A stretch of 64,000 nt of DNA, taken from assembly GCF_025823185.1 (NCBI RefSeq), contig NZ_JACKVK010000008.1, positions 856,312 to 920,311 of the forward strand. Direction: 5' to 3'. Below are positions 55,219 to 63,755 of this stretch, piece by piece. Position 1 is the stretch's first letter, and every line of letters starts with the position of its first letter. The stretch is from Mycobacterium yunnanensis. Lineage in GTDB: Bacteria; Actinomycetota; Actinomycetes; Mycobacteriales; Mycobacteriaceae. The notes beneath the pieces were generated by a model. That model made no database searches. It was not told the DNA's origin and saw nothing but the letters and a program-made list of their open reading frames with translations. The position numbers were made by a program, and so were the translations under genes.

Positions 55219-57087
55219 ATGTGCGGAATCGTCGGCTACGTCGGACAGCGTCCTGCCCGAGACATCGTCGTCGACGCGCTGCGTCGGATGGAGTATCGGG
55301 GCTACGACTCCTCGGGTGTAGCCCTGCTCGACGGGCACGGCGGCATGGAGGTGCGCCGGCGGGCCGGTCGGCTGGCCAACCTGGAGTCGGCGCTGGCCGA
55401 AGCCGATTCCGACGGGCTGACCGGCAGCACCGGAATGGGCCACACCCGCTGGGCCACCCACGGCAGGCCGACCGACCGCAACGCCCACCCACATCGTGAC
55501 GCCGCAGGCAAGATCGCCGTGGTCCACAACGGCATCATCGAGAACTTCGCGTCGCTGCGTAGCGAGCTGGAGGCCCGGGGCGTCGAGTTCGCCAGCGACA
55601 CCGACTCCGAGGTCGCCGTCCACCTGGTGTCCTGGCAGTACCACCACGGCCCGACCGCGGGCGACTTCACCGGCTCGGTGATGGCCGTCCTGCCGCGGCT
55701 GGAGGGGCACTTCACTCTGGTGTTCGCCAACGCCGACGATCCGGGCACCATCGTGGCGGCTCGGCGCTCCACCCCGCTGGTGGTCGGTGTCGGCGACGGG
55801 GAGATGTTCCTCGGCTCCGACGTCGCCGCGTTCATCGAGCACACCCGCGAGGCCGTCGAACTGGGCCAGGACCAGGCCGTGGTGATCACCGCCGACGGCT
55901 ACGAGATCTACGACTTCCACGGCCACCGCGACGACGCCGCGGCTCGCCCGTTTCACATCGACTGGGATCTCTCGGCCGCCGAGAAGGGCGGCTACGAGTA
56001 CTTCATGCTCAAGGAGATCGCCGAGCAGCCCGCCGCGGTCGCCGACACCCTTCTGGGGCACTTCGCCGACGGTCGTATCGTGCTCGACGAGCAGCGCCTC
56101 TCGGATCAGGAACTGCGTGAGATCGACAAGGTGTTCATCGTCGCGTGCGGCACCGCGTACCACTCGGGGCTGCTGGCCAAGTACGCCATCGAGCACTGGA
56201 CGCGGCTGCCTGTCGAGGTGGAGCTCGCCAGCGAGTTCCGGTACCGCGACCCGGTGCTGGACCGCAGCACGCTGGTGATCGCGATCTCGCAGTCCGGCGA
56301 GACCGCCGACACGCTGGAAGCGGTGCGCCACGCCAAGGAGCAGAAGGCCAAGGTGCTGGCCATCTGCAACACCAACGGCTCCCAGATCCCACGCGAATGC
56401 GACGCCGTGCTCTACACCCGGGCCGGACCGGAGATCGGCGTGGCGTCGACCAAGACGTTCCTGGCGCAGGTTGCCGCCAACTACCTCGTCGGGCTGGCGT
56501 TGGCTCAGGCCCGCGGCACCAAGTACCCCGACGAGGTGGCCAGGGAGTTCGCCGAACTCGAAGCCATGCCCGACCTGATCGGCCGGGTGCTGACGTGCAT
56601 GGAGCCGGTGACGGCGCTGGCGCACCGCTTCGCGCAGTCGCAGACCGTGCTGTTCCTCGGTCGCCACGTCGGCTACCCCGTCGCGCTCGAAGGTGCGCTC
56701 AAGCTCAAGGAGCTGGCGTACATGCACGCCGAGGGCTTCGCGGCCGGTGAGCTCAAGCACGGACCGATCGCGCTGATCGAGGACGATCTGCCGGTCATCG
56801 TCGTGATGCCCTCGCCGAAGAACGCCGCGATGCTCCACAGCAAGCTGCTGAGCAACATTCGCGAGATTCAGGCACGCGGCGCGGTCACCGTGGTGATCGC
56901 CGAGGAAGGCGACGACACCGTGCGGCCCTACGCCGATCACCTCATCGAGATGCCTGCGGTCTCCACGCTGTTTCAGCCGCTGCTGTCGACGATCCCGCTG
57001 CAGGTGTTCGCCGCCGGGGTGGCCCAGGCGCGCGGTTACGACGTCGACAAACCGCGCAATCTGGCCAAGTCCGTCACCGTCGAATAG
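55219..57087 (+). CDS. glmS: Glutamine:fructose-6-phosphate aminotransferase (isomerising)
   Basis: GlmS makes glucosamine-6-phosphate from fructose-6-phosphate and glutamine, the first step to UDP-GlcNAc. The 622-residue product starts MCGIVGYVGQRPA; the Cys after Met removal is the glutaminase nucleophile. GHTRWATHG and two SIS sugar-isomerase domains follow (ISQSGETADTLEAVRHAKE near 355; LKLKELAYMHAEGFAAGELKHGPIAL near 495), with the terminal KSVTVE. It works upstream of GlmM (12936) in the same pathway. Confidence 0.98.
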   Translation: MCGIVGYVGQRPARDIVVDALRRMEYRGYDSSGVALLDGHGGMEVRRRAGRLANLESALAEADSDGLTGSTGMGHTRWATHGRPTDRNAHPHRDAAGKIAVVHNGIIENFASLRSELEARGVEFASDTDSEVAVHLVSWQYHHGPTAGDFTGSVMAVLPRLEGHFTLVFANADDPGTIVAARRSTPLVVGVGDGEMFLGSDVAAFIEHTREAVELGQDQAVVITADGYEIYDFHGHRDDAAARPFHIDWDLSAAEKGGYEYFMLKEIAEQPAAVADTLLGHFADGRIVLDEQRLSDQELREIDKVFIVACGTAYHSGLLAKYAIEHWTRLPVEVELASEFRYRDPVLDRSTLVIAISQSGETADTLEAVRHAKEQKAKVLAICNTNGSQIPRECDAVLYTRAGPEIGVASTKTFLAQVAANYLVGLALAQARGTKYPDEVAREFAELEAMPDLIGRVLTCMEPVTALAHRFAQSQTVLFLGRHVGYPVALEGALKLKELAYMHAEGFAAGELKHGPIALIEDDLPVIVVMPSPKNAAMLHSKLLSNIREIQARGAVTVVIAEEGDDTVRPYADHLIEMPAVSTLFQPLLSTIPLQVFAAGVAQARGYDVDKPRNLAKSVTVE

Positions 57088-57097
57088 GGGATTGCCG

Positions 57098-57844
57098 GTG
57101 TCCAGTGACGTGCGTAGCGCCGTCGTGACCGGAGCCTCCGGGGGCATCGGACGGGCGATCGCCCGCGTCTTGGTCGACGAGGGCTTCGCCGTGACGATGG
57201 TCGGCCGAAGTGCGGACAAGCTCCGCGCGGTGGCCGACTCCCTCGTCGAACCCGGTGGGCCCGAGGTGCATTGGCTGTCGGGATCGTTGTCCGAGGAGGG
57301 CTTCCTCGACGAGATCGTCGAGCGTCACTCGGCGCGTTTTGGATCGCTCGACCTGCTCGTCAACAACGCAGGCATCGCGGAGAGTCGGCCGGTGGGCGAG
57401 CAGACCGCCGACTTCGTCGACGAGCACCTGACGACGAACATCCGCGCGGTCATCCTGCTGACCGACAAGTGCCTGCCGATGTTGCGCAGCGCCGCGAGCC
57501 GCCGTGGCAGCGCGCAGGTGGTCAACACCGCCTCCAACGCGGGCAAGCGCGGAGAAGCCGGTCTCGCTACGTATTCCGCGACCAAGGCCGCGGTGGTGGG
57601 CTACACCGAGGCCCTGCACGACGAGTTGGCCGGCGAGGGCATCAAGGCGACGGCCATCTGCCCGGGCCTCGTCGACACCCCGATGGCCGACCCGTATCGA
57701 GCCGGTGGCGCCGTCGAGATGATCAGTCCCGACGACGTCGCCGAGGCCATCCGGTTCACCACCAGGGTGTCCAAAGCGTGCGTCATCCCCGAGATCATCC
57801 TGTTGCGGCCGACGGAATGGGTTGCCGCCTCGGAGATCCGCTAG
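57098..57844 (+). CDS. Short-chain dehydrogenase/reductase
   Basis: A classical SDR of 248 residues: AVVTGASGGIGRAIARVL cofactor loop, LLVNNAG, catalytic Ser in VNTASNAGK and YSATKAA. The second strand GRSADKL suggests NADP. The GTG at 57098 has GGGGA at good distance; a TTG two codons earlier is possible. It follows glmS by ten bases and may be co-transcribed. The substrate is unknown. Confidence 0.85.
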   Translation: MSSDVRSAVVTGASGGIGRAIARVLVDEGFAVTMVGRSADKLRAVADSLVEPGGPEVHWLSGSLSEEGFLDEIVERHSARFGSLDLLVNNAGIAESRPVGEQTADFVDEHLTTNIRAVILLTDKCLPMLRSAASRRGSAQVVNTASNAGKRGEAGLATYSATKAAVVGYTEALHDELAGEGIKATAICPGLVDTPMADPYRAGGAVEMISPDDVAEAIRFTTRVSKACVIPEIILLRPTEWVAASEIR

Positions 57845-58722
57845 CGCAGGTGGGTGGCCAGGAACGGCCGCATCAGCGTCACGACGGCGTCGAGCTGGCT
57901 CTCCAACAGGAAGTGCCCGCCGTCGAGCAGGTTGACTTCGGCCGAGGGTAGGTCGCCGGTGAAGGCCAGTGCGCCAGCCGGTCCGAAGATCTCGTCGTTG
58001 CGGCCCCATACGGCCAGGACCGGCACCCGCGAGGTGCGGAAGTACTCGTGCACCCGTGGGTAGAGCTCGACGTTGGTGATGTAGTCGGCGAACAACTCGA
58101 GCTGGATCGCGATCGCGTCCTCGGTGTCGGCGACCGCGGCGTGTGCGGTGGTCCACGAGTCGGGGTCGACCACGGTTGGATCCGAAACACCGTGCGTGTA
58201 CTGCCATTTCAGGCCCTCGGGGCTGATGAGTCCGCGCAGCACGTCGGCGTTGGCCTGCGAGCGGTCGCGGCCGTAGGCGAACAGCGGTTCCATGGCGTCG
58301 CCGACGAACCCTTCGACGTAGGCGTTCCCGTTCTGGGTGACGACGGCGGCGACGCGCTCAGGGTGGCGCAACGCCAGCCGCCATCCGACGGGTGCGCCGT
58401 AGTCCTGCACGTAGAGCGCGTAGCGGGTCAGGCCCACGTGGTCGAGCAGCGCGTCGACGTGGTCGGCGAGCGCGTCGAAGGTGTAGTCGAACTCGTCGAC
58501 GGTGGGCCGGTCGGACTGCCCGAAGCCCGGGTAGTCGGGTGCGATGACGTGATAGTGGTCGGCCAGGGCCGGGATGAGGTTGCGGTACATGTGCGAACTG
58601 GCCGGCGTGCCGTGCAACAGCACGATGGCCGGTGCTTCGGGTGAGCCAGCCTCGCGATAGAAGATTTGGCGCCCGGCGATTTCGGCGTAACGGTGGTGCG
58701 TGCGGTAAGCCGAACTGCTCAT
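57841..58722 (-). CDS. Alpha/beta hydrolase resembling haloalkane dehalogenase
   Basis: A 293-residue hydrolase. The nucleophile elbow is LYVQDYGAPVGWRLA, with Asp as nucleophile as in haloalkane dehalogenases and epoxide hydrolases; HGTPASSHMYRN carries the oxyanion/halide region, VWGRNDEIF the acid and LDGGHFLLES the catalytic His. The halide-binding Trp usually next to the nucleophile Asp is Tyr here, so true dehalogenase activity is uncertain. It overlaps the SDR stop by four bases (convergent) and is divergent from a CGNR regulator that probably controls it. Confidence 0.85.
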   Translation of the reverse strand: MSSSAYRTHHRYAEIAGRQIFYREAGSPEAPAIVLLHGTPASSHMYRNLIPALADHYHVIAPDYPGFGQSDRPTVDEFDYTFDALADHVDALLDHVGLTRYALYVQDYGAPVGWRLALRHPERVAAVVTQNGNAYVEGFVGDAMEPLFAYGRDRSQANADVLRGLISPEGLKWQYTHGVSDPTVVDPDSWTTAHAAVADTEDAIAIQLELFADYITNVELYPRVHEYFRTSRVPVLAVWGRNDEIFGPAGALAFTGDLPSAEVNLLDGGHFLLESQLDAVVTLMRPFLATHLR

Positions 58723-58806
58723 GTCTAACCCCTTCGATTGTCTTTACCGGTTATGGGAGAGTGAACGCGCCTCGACCTAACCTGTCAAGTCGTCTATGAT
58801 GGTTAG
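58723..58806. promoter_or_regulatory. Divergent promoter/operator between the hydrolase and CGNR genes
   Basis: Both start codons are directly preceded by GGTTAGA-type sequence (GGTTAGATG on the plus strand at 58801; GGTTAGACATG on the minus strand), forming an inverted pair at the two ends; another CTAACC lies at 58777-58782. For the CGNR gene, TATGAT (58795-58800) stands six bases before the ATG, indicating a leaderless transcript. Confidence 0.55.
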
Positions 58807-59280
58807 ATGGAGATGGACTGGTCAGAGGCGTTGCTCGAGTTGTTGAACACCACGCCCGTCGTCGAGGGCGTCCCCACCGACACGCTCGACGGCGCCTGGC
58901 TGCGTGCCCACGGGGCTGCCGCGCGGCGTGTGCAGGACGTGCGGGCTCTTCGCGACGACCTGCAGCAAGTGGTGCGCGGCGAGGCCGCCGGCACGGTCCT
59001 CGGCTCTCGATTGCGCGGCGTCACCCAGTCGCCCGAGATCGTCGACGACGTCGTGACGTGGCGCCTCGACGCCAGCTGGGAAGCGCGAATGGTCCTCGCC
59101 TGGGGCAACTTGCAGTCCACCATGCCCGGCCGGCTGCGGCCCTGCGCCAACGGCGAATGCCATCTGTTCCTGCTCGACCGCAGCCGTGGCGGCACCGGCC
59201 GGTGGTGCTCGATGACCAGTTGTGGCAACCGGATGAAGGCGCGGCGCCATTACGGGCGGGCCGCGGGCAAGGCGACGTAG
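58807..59280 (+). CDS. CGNR zinc-finger protein, putative regulator of the adjacent hydrolase
   Basis: A 157-residue protein with an N-terminal ABATE-like domain and a C-terminal finger: CANGECHLFLLDRSRGG, then WCSMTSCGNRMKARRHYGR. The layout is the same as in the protein at 1491. There is no Shine-Dalgarno; a -10 TATGAT six bases upstream suggests that translation starts at the first base of a leaderless mRNA. A second ATG two codons later is possible. It is divergent from the dehalogenase-like gene. Confidence 0.85.
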   Translation: MEMDWSEALLELLNTTPVVEGVPTDTLDGAWLRAHGAAARRVQDVRALRDDLQQVVRGEAAGTVLGSRLRGVTQSPEIVDDVVTWRLDASWEARMVLAWGNLQSTMPGRLRPCANGECHLFLLDRSRGGTGRWCSMTSCGNRMKARRHYGRAAGKAT

Positions 59281-59328
59281 CCCACCGACGTAGCCCTCTG
59301 GCGGGCCGCCTGGGCGCGTAGGGTCCCG

Positions 59329-59347
59329 TCAAGTAAGGGTCACCTAA
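59329..59347 (-). promoter_or_regulatory. IdeR-like iron box before the O-methyltransferase/SIP operon
   Basis: The minus strand reads TTAGGTGACCCTTACTTGA, which agrees with the mycobacterial IdeR consensus as I recall it at about 13 of 19 positions. It is centred on an imperfect palindrome AAGTAAGG-GTCA-CCTAACTT. It lies 19 bp before the O-methyltransferase ATG. Confidence 0.55.
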
Positions 59348-59365
59348 CTTGATGGAGGCGACGGC

Positions 59366-60043
59366 ATGGACACTCTCGACTTGGCCCCGGTGGCCGGTGT
59401 GTTGACCCGCTTGTTCGACGAGGCTGCAACCGCCGACGGGGCGCTGATGGCGCAGGTCGCCGACGGATGGGGTGACGGTGATCCCGTGGCCGAGATATTG
59501 GCCAGGGAGGCCGTCGACTACCGCGGGCTCTACCACGGATTCGCCGCCAATTACCTGAACGTCTCGGCTGAATTCGGGCAGTTCCTCTACGTCTGCGCGC
59601 GGGCCAGGCAGGCCAGGAACGTCGTGGAGTTCGGCACGTCCTTCGGCATTTCGACCATCTACCTCGCCGCAGCGCTGCGCGACAACGGCGGCGGTCGCCT
59701 CGTCGGCACCGAGTTGGAGCCCACCAAGGCCCGGCGGGCCATGGAGAATCTGGCCGCCGCGGGACTGGCCGACCTCGTCGATGTCCGCGTCGGAGACGCC
59801 CTGGAGACGCTGCGCGACGACATCGAGGAGGTGGACCTGGTGTTGCTCGACGGGGCGTTCAGCCTCTACCTGCCGGTGCTCCACGGACTCGAACATCGAC
59901 TGCGCCCCGGTGCGCTCGTGGTCGGCGAGAACGCCTCGGGTGACTACCTGCGATACGTCCGCGACCCACGCAACGGCTACCGCTCGGTCGCGCTGCCGTT
60001 CGATGCGGGCCGCGGCAACGAACTCTCCGTGCGGACGGCCTGA
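59366..60043 (+). CDS. SAM-dependent O-methyltransferase-like protein
   Basis: A 225-residue class I methyltransferase. The SAM-binding loop is VVEFGTSFGISTIYLAAAL, followed by GTELEPTKARRAMENL and the acidic DLVLLDGAF. It resembles the caffeoyl-CoA/catechol O-methyltransferase group. The ATG has GGAGGCG upstream and the gene overlaps no neighbour. It is followed four bases later by the siderophore-interacting protein gene, so an iron-linked role is likely (inference). Confidence 0.85.
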   Translation: MDTLDLAPVAGVLTRLFDEAATADGALMAQVADGWGDGDPVAEILAREAVDYRGLYHGFAANYLNVSAEFGQFLYVCARARQARNVVEFGTSFGISTIYLAAALRDNGGGRLVGTELEPTKARRAMENLAAAGLADLVDVRVGDALETLRDDIEEVDLVLLDGAFSLYLPVLHGLEHRLRPGALVVGENASGDYLRYVRDPRNGYRSVALPFDAGRGNELSVRTA

Positions 60044-60047
60044 ATCG

Positions 60048-60803
60048 ATGGCCACACTCGCCAACGCGATTCCGTTCTACGCCGCGGTGCGCGATGCGCT
60101 CGTCCTGGCCGCCAGGGTCGACGCCGTCGACCATCTCACCCCGACCATGCGTCGCATTCGACTGCGAGGGCCCCGGCTGGAAGGGCTGACCTGGACGCCC
60201 GGTCAACACGTCAGGGTGCAGGTGGCCGGCTTTCGCGAGTCGCTGATTCGACTGCGCGTGCGGGACACGCTGCGCACCTACTCGATCTACCAGGCCGACC
60301 CCGACGAGGGCACTCTCGACATTGTGATGTTCGATCACGCCCATCCCTCGACGCCGGCAAAGCGTTGGGCAGCAGGGGTTTCCGTCGGTGACGAGGTGAC
60401 CTTCGGCCGCCCCGAGGGCAAGTTCGTGGTCCGCCCGGACGCGTCCCACCACGTCTTCGCGGGCGACGAGACGGCGTCGGTCGCGTTCGCCGCGATGCTG
60501 CGCGCGCTGCCCGCCGGGGCCGAGGTGCACGGTGTCATCGAGGGCGAGTCGGGTGCCACCCCGCTACCCCTGTCCCGTCACCTGACTCACGTCGAACGCG
60601 CCGGAACGGCCGCCGACTCCGCGGTACTGGCCGACGCCGTGCGCGGGCTTCGTCTGCCCCGCCATCCCGGAGTGGCGTACCTCGCCGGTGAGGCTCGGAC
60701 CGTCCAGCGCCTTCGCAGCATTCTGGTCGAGGAACGGGGCTGGGATCGGCGCCACGTCGTCACCAAGCCCTTCTGGACGCCCGGTCGTGTCGGCATGGAT
60801 TGA
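60048..60803 (+). CDS. Siderophore-interacting protein (FAD-dependent ferric reductase)
   Basis: A 251-residue SIP-family protein that releases iron from siderophores by reducing it with NAD(P)H through FAD. The FAD domain has the RTYSIYQAD motif and HAHPSTPAKRWAAGV; the C-terminal NAD-binding half has VFAGDETASVAFAAML and VAYLAGEARTVQRLRSIL, ending in WTPGRVGMD, all typical. It lies in an operon with the O-methyltransferase behind an IdeR-like box. Confidence 0.93.
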   Translation: MATLANAIPFYAAVRDALVLAARVDAVDHLTPTMRRIRLRGPRLEGLTWTPGQHVRVQVAGFRESLIRLRVRDTLRTYSIYQADPDEGTLDIVMFDHAHPSTPAKRWAAGVSVGDEVTFGRPEGKFVVRPDASHHVFAGDETASVAFAAMLRALPAGAEVHGVIEGESGATPLPLSRHLTHVERAGTAADSAVLADAVRGLRLPRHPGVAYLAGEARTVQRLRSILVEERGWDRRHVVTKPFWTPGRVGMD

Positions 60804-60869
60804 GACGGCATCCGCGCCGCCGACGCGTTCCACGGTTGCCGTCCAGGATGACGACGTAACGTGGGCCGG

Positions 60870-62294
60870 GTGCGGCACTACTACTCCGCGGATGTCATCC
60901 GCGCGGCCGAGGCGCCGCTGCTGGCCAGCTTGCCCGACGGCGTCCTCATGCGCCGCGCCGCCCACGGTCTCGCGGGTGCGGTCGCCCGTGAACTGCACGC
61001 CCGTACCGGCGGCGTCGCGGGCCGCCACGTCTGTGCCGTCGTGGGGTCCGGTGACAACGGCGGCGACGCCCTCTGGGCCGCCACGTTCCTGCGGCGCCGT
61101 GGCGTCTCGGCCTCGGCGATCGTGCTCAACCCTCAGCGCGTACACGGTGAGGGCTTGGCTGCCTTCCGTCGCGCCGGCGGCCGAGTCGTCGAAACCGTCC
61201 CGCCGTCAACCGATCTGGTGCTCGACGGCGTCGTCGGCATCTCCGCGACCGGCCCCCTGCGCCCGGACGCCGCGGCGGTGTTCGCCGCCGTCGAGGCCGC
61301 GGGCATCCCCGTCGTGGCCGTCGACCTGCCCAGCGGGGTCGACGTCGCCACCGGCGCCGCCGACGGACCCCACGTACGGGCCGCCCTGACCGTCACCTTC
61401 GGCGGTCGCAAACCCGTGCATGCCCTTGGTGACTGCGGCCGTGTCGAACTGGTCGACATCGGTCTGGACCTGCCCGACTCCGACCTGGTCAGTCTGGAGG
61501 CCGCCGACGTCGCCGGACGCTGGCCGACACCCGGGCCGCACGACGACAAGTACACCCAGGGCGTCACCGGCGTGCTGGCCGGCTCGGCTACCTACCCTGG
61601 CGCGGCGATCCTGTGCACCGGTGCCGCCGTCGCCGCCACCTCCGGCATGGTGCGTTACGCGGGAACCGCTGACGCCGAGGTGGTTTCGCATTGGCCGGAG
61701 GTCATCGCGACGTCCTCGGCGCAGGACGCCGGCCGTGTGCAGGCGTGGGTGGTCGGCCCAGGGATCGGCACCGACGACGCCGGGGAGGGTGCCCTGCGGT
61801 TCGCACTGGGCACCGACCTTCCGGTGGTGGTCGACGCCGACGCACTGACGGTGCTGGCCGCCCATCCCGACCTCCTGCACGGACGCACCGCGCCCACGGT
61901 GCTCACGCCGCACGCCGGTGAGTTCGCCCGGTTGGCCGGCCACCCGCCCGGGGACGACCGGGTGGGCGCGACGCGCGCGTTGGCCGACCAGTACGGCGCG
62001 ACGGTGCTGCTGAAGGGGAACGTCACCGTCGTCGCGGAAGCTTGCGCCGACAGGGTCTACCTGAACCCCGCCGGTCAGTCCTGGGCGGCGACCGCGGGCT
62101 CGGGTGACGTGCTGTCCGGCGTGATCGGATCCCTTCTGGCCGCCGGGCTGCCCAGCTGTGAGGCCGCCGCGATGGCCGCCTTCGTCCACGCGCGTGCCGC
62201 GGGCTTGTCGGCCGAGAGCCCCGGACCGCGACCGGCGCCCACCTCGGCGTCCGGAATCCTCGGCCACATTCGTTCGTCCGTCGCCAATCTCTAG
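60870..62294 (+). CDS. nnrD: Bifunctional NAD(P)HX epimerase/dehydratase
   Basis: This enzyme repairs hydrated NAD(P)H. The N-terminal about 210 residues are the epimerase (YjeF_N: CAVVGSGDNGGDALWAATFL, VVAVDLPSGVDVATG). The C-terminal about 260 residues are the ADP-dependent dehydratase (carbohydrate-kinase fold: AWVVGPGIGTDD, VVVDADALTVLA, LTPHAGEFARL, AATAGSGDVLSGVIGSLLAAGL). The GTG at 60870 gives VRHYYSADVIRAAEAPLLASL and a length of 474, fitting the Rv3433c homologue; a GTG at 60861 is an alternative. It is followed directly by gadB, as in M. tuberculosis. Confidence 0.95.
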   Translation: MRHYYSADVIRAAEAPLLASLPDGVLMRRAAHGLAGAVARELHARTGGVAGRHVCAVVGSGDNGGDALWAATFLRRRGVSASAIVLNPQRVHGEGLAAFRRAGGRVVETVPPSTDLVLDGVVGISATGPLRPDAAAVFAAVEAAGIPVVAVDLPSGVDVATGAADGPHVRAALTVTFGGRKPVHALGDCGRVELVDIGLDLPDSDLVSLEAADVAGRWPTPGPHDDKYTQGVTGVLAGSATYPGAAILCTGAAVAATSGMVRYAGTADAEVVSHWPEVIATSSAQDAGRVQAWVVGPGIGTDDAGEGALRFALGTDLPVVVDADALTVLAAHPDLLHGRTAPTVLTPHAGEFARLAGHPPGDDRVGATRALADQYGATVLLKGNVTVVAEACADRVYLNPAGQSWAATAGSGDVLSGVIGSLLAAGLPSCEAAAMAAFVHARAAGLSAESPGPRPAPTSASGILGHIRSSVANL

Positions 62295-62306
62295 AAGGGT
62301 CACCAG

Positions 62307-63698
62307 ATGTCACCCAGGCTCAGCCCGTCGGCCTCGATCGCACCGGCCTACACCGGCCGATTGTCCACGTCTCCCGTACCGACGTTGCGGATGCCCGAGG
62401 ACTCGATGGACCCACAGGCCGCCTACCGCTTCATCCACGACGAGCTCATGCTCGACGGCAGCTCGCGCCTGAATCTTGCGACGTTCGTCACGACGTGGAT
62501 GGACCCCGAGGCCGAGAAGCTGATGGCCGAGACGTTCGACAAGAACATGATCGACAAGGACGAGTATCCGGCGACCGCGGCCATCGAACAGCGCTGCGTG
62601 TGCATGGTCGCCGACCTCTTCCACGCCGAGAACCTTCGCGACGACGACCCCAACAGCGCCGTCGGCGTCTCCACGGTCGGCTCGAGCGAAGCGGTGATGC
62701 TGGCCGGTCTGGCGATGAGCTGGCGATGGCGCAGCAAGGTCGGCGACGGCAAGGACGGCTGGCGGAGCAGACGGCCAAACCTGGTGATGGGCTCCAACGT
62801 TCAGGTGGTGTGGGAGAAGTTCTGCCGGTACTTCGACGTCGAGCCCGTCTACCTGCCGATGGAGGAGGGTCGCTACGTCATCACCCCGGAGCAGGTCTTG
62901 GACGCGGTGAACGAGGACACCATCGGCGTGGTCGCCATCCTCGGTACCACCTACACCGGTGAACTCGAACCGGTCGCCGAGATCTGTGCCTGCCTGGACG
63001 ATTTGGCCGCGAAGGGGGGAGTGGACGTTCCCGTGCACGTCGACGCCGCCAGCGGTGGGTTCGTGGTCCCGTTCCTGCACCCCGACGTCGTGTGGGACTT
63101 CCGCTTGCCCCGCGTGGTGTCGATCAACGTCAGCGGCCACAAGTACGGCCTGACCTATCCCGGCATCGGTTTCGTGGTGTGGCGCAACGCCGAACACCTG
63201 CCCGAGGAGTTGGTCTTCCGTGTCAACTACCTCGGCGGCGACATGCCGACGTTCACCCTGAACTTCTCCAAGGGTGGCAACCAGGTCATCGGCCAGTACT
63301 ACAACTTCCTGCGGCTCGGCCGGGCCGGATACGGCCAGGTGATGAGTTGCCTGTCGCAGACCGCGCGGTGGCTCGGGGATCAACTGCGGATGAGCGAGCA
63401 CTTCGAGCTGATCTCCGACGGCTCGGCGATCCCGGTGGTGGCCTTCAAGCTCAAGGGCACCCGCGGCTACACGGAGTTCGACGTCTCGCACGCGTTGCGC
63501 GCCTACGGCTGGCAGGTGCCCGCCTACACGATGCCGGACGACGCCACCGACGTCACGGTGCTGCGGATCGTGGTCCGCGAGGGCTTCTCGACCGATCTGG
63601 CCAGGGCGCTGAAGGACGACACCTTGACGGTCCTCAAGACCCTCGACGAGCTCAAGCCCGACGGCCACTTCGACGGGGTGCAACCCTTCGCCCACTAG
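62307..63698 (+). CDS. gadB: Glutamate decarboxylase
   Basis: A PLP-dependent enzyme converting glutamate to GABA with consumption of a proton (acid resistance). The 463-residue product has the group II decarboxylase blocks SSEAVMLAGLAMSW, HVDAASGGFVVPF and the PLP lysine in SINVSGHKYGLTYPG (near residue 279). The ATG at 62307 has AGAAGGG upstream and follows nnrD by 12 bases. Confidence 0.96.
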   Translation: MSPRLSPSASIAPAYTGRLSTSPVPTLRMPEDSMDPQAAYRFIHDELMLDGSSRLNLATFVTTWMDPEAEKLMAETFDKNMIDKDEYPATAAIEQRCVCMVADLFHAENLRDDDPNSAVGVSTVGSSEAVMLAGLAMSWRWRSKVGDGKDGWRSRRPNLVMGSNVQVVWEKFCRYFDVEPVYLPMEEGRYVITPEQVLDAVNEDTIGVVAILGTTYTGELEPVAEICACLDDLAAKGGVDVPVHVDAASGGFVVPFLHPDVVWDFRLPRVVSINVSGHKYGLTYPGIGFVVWRNAEHLPEELVFRVNYLGGDMPTFTLNFSKGGNQVIGQYYNFLRLGRAGYGQVMSCLSQTARWLGDQLRMSEHFELISDGSAIPVVAFKLKGTRGYTEFDVSHALRAYGWQVPAYTMPDDATDVTVLRIVVREGFSTDLARALKDDTLTVLKTLDELKPDGHFDGVQPFAH

Positions 63699-63755
63699 GG
63701 CGGGAGGCCGGTGTCCGGCGGCATCCGCGGCCGTTCTGAGACAATCGCAGACGAC

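Noticed and set aside
60861..60869. GTG at 60861 as the nnrD start
   Set aside because: It adds only MGR before the conserved RHYYS start; the GTG at 60870 gives the length and N-terminus expected for the family.
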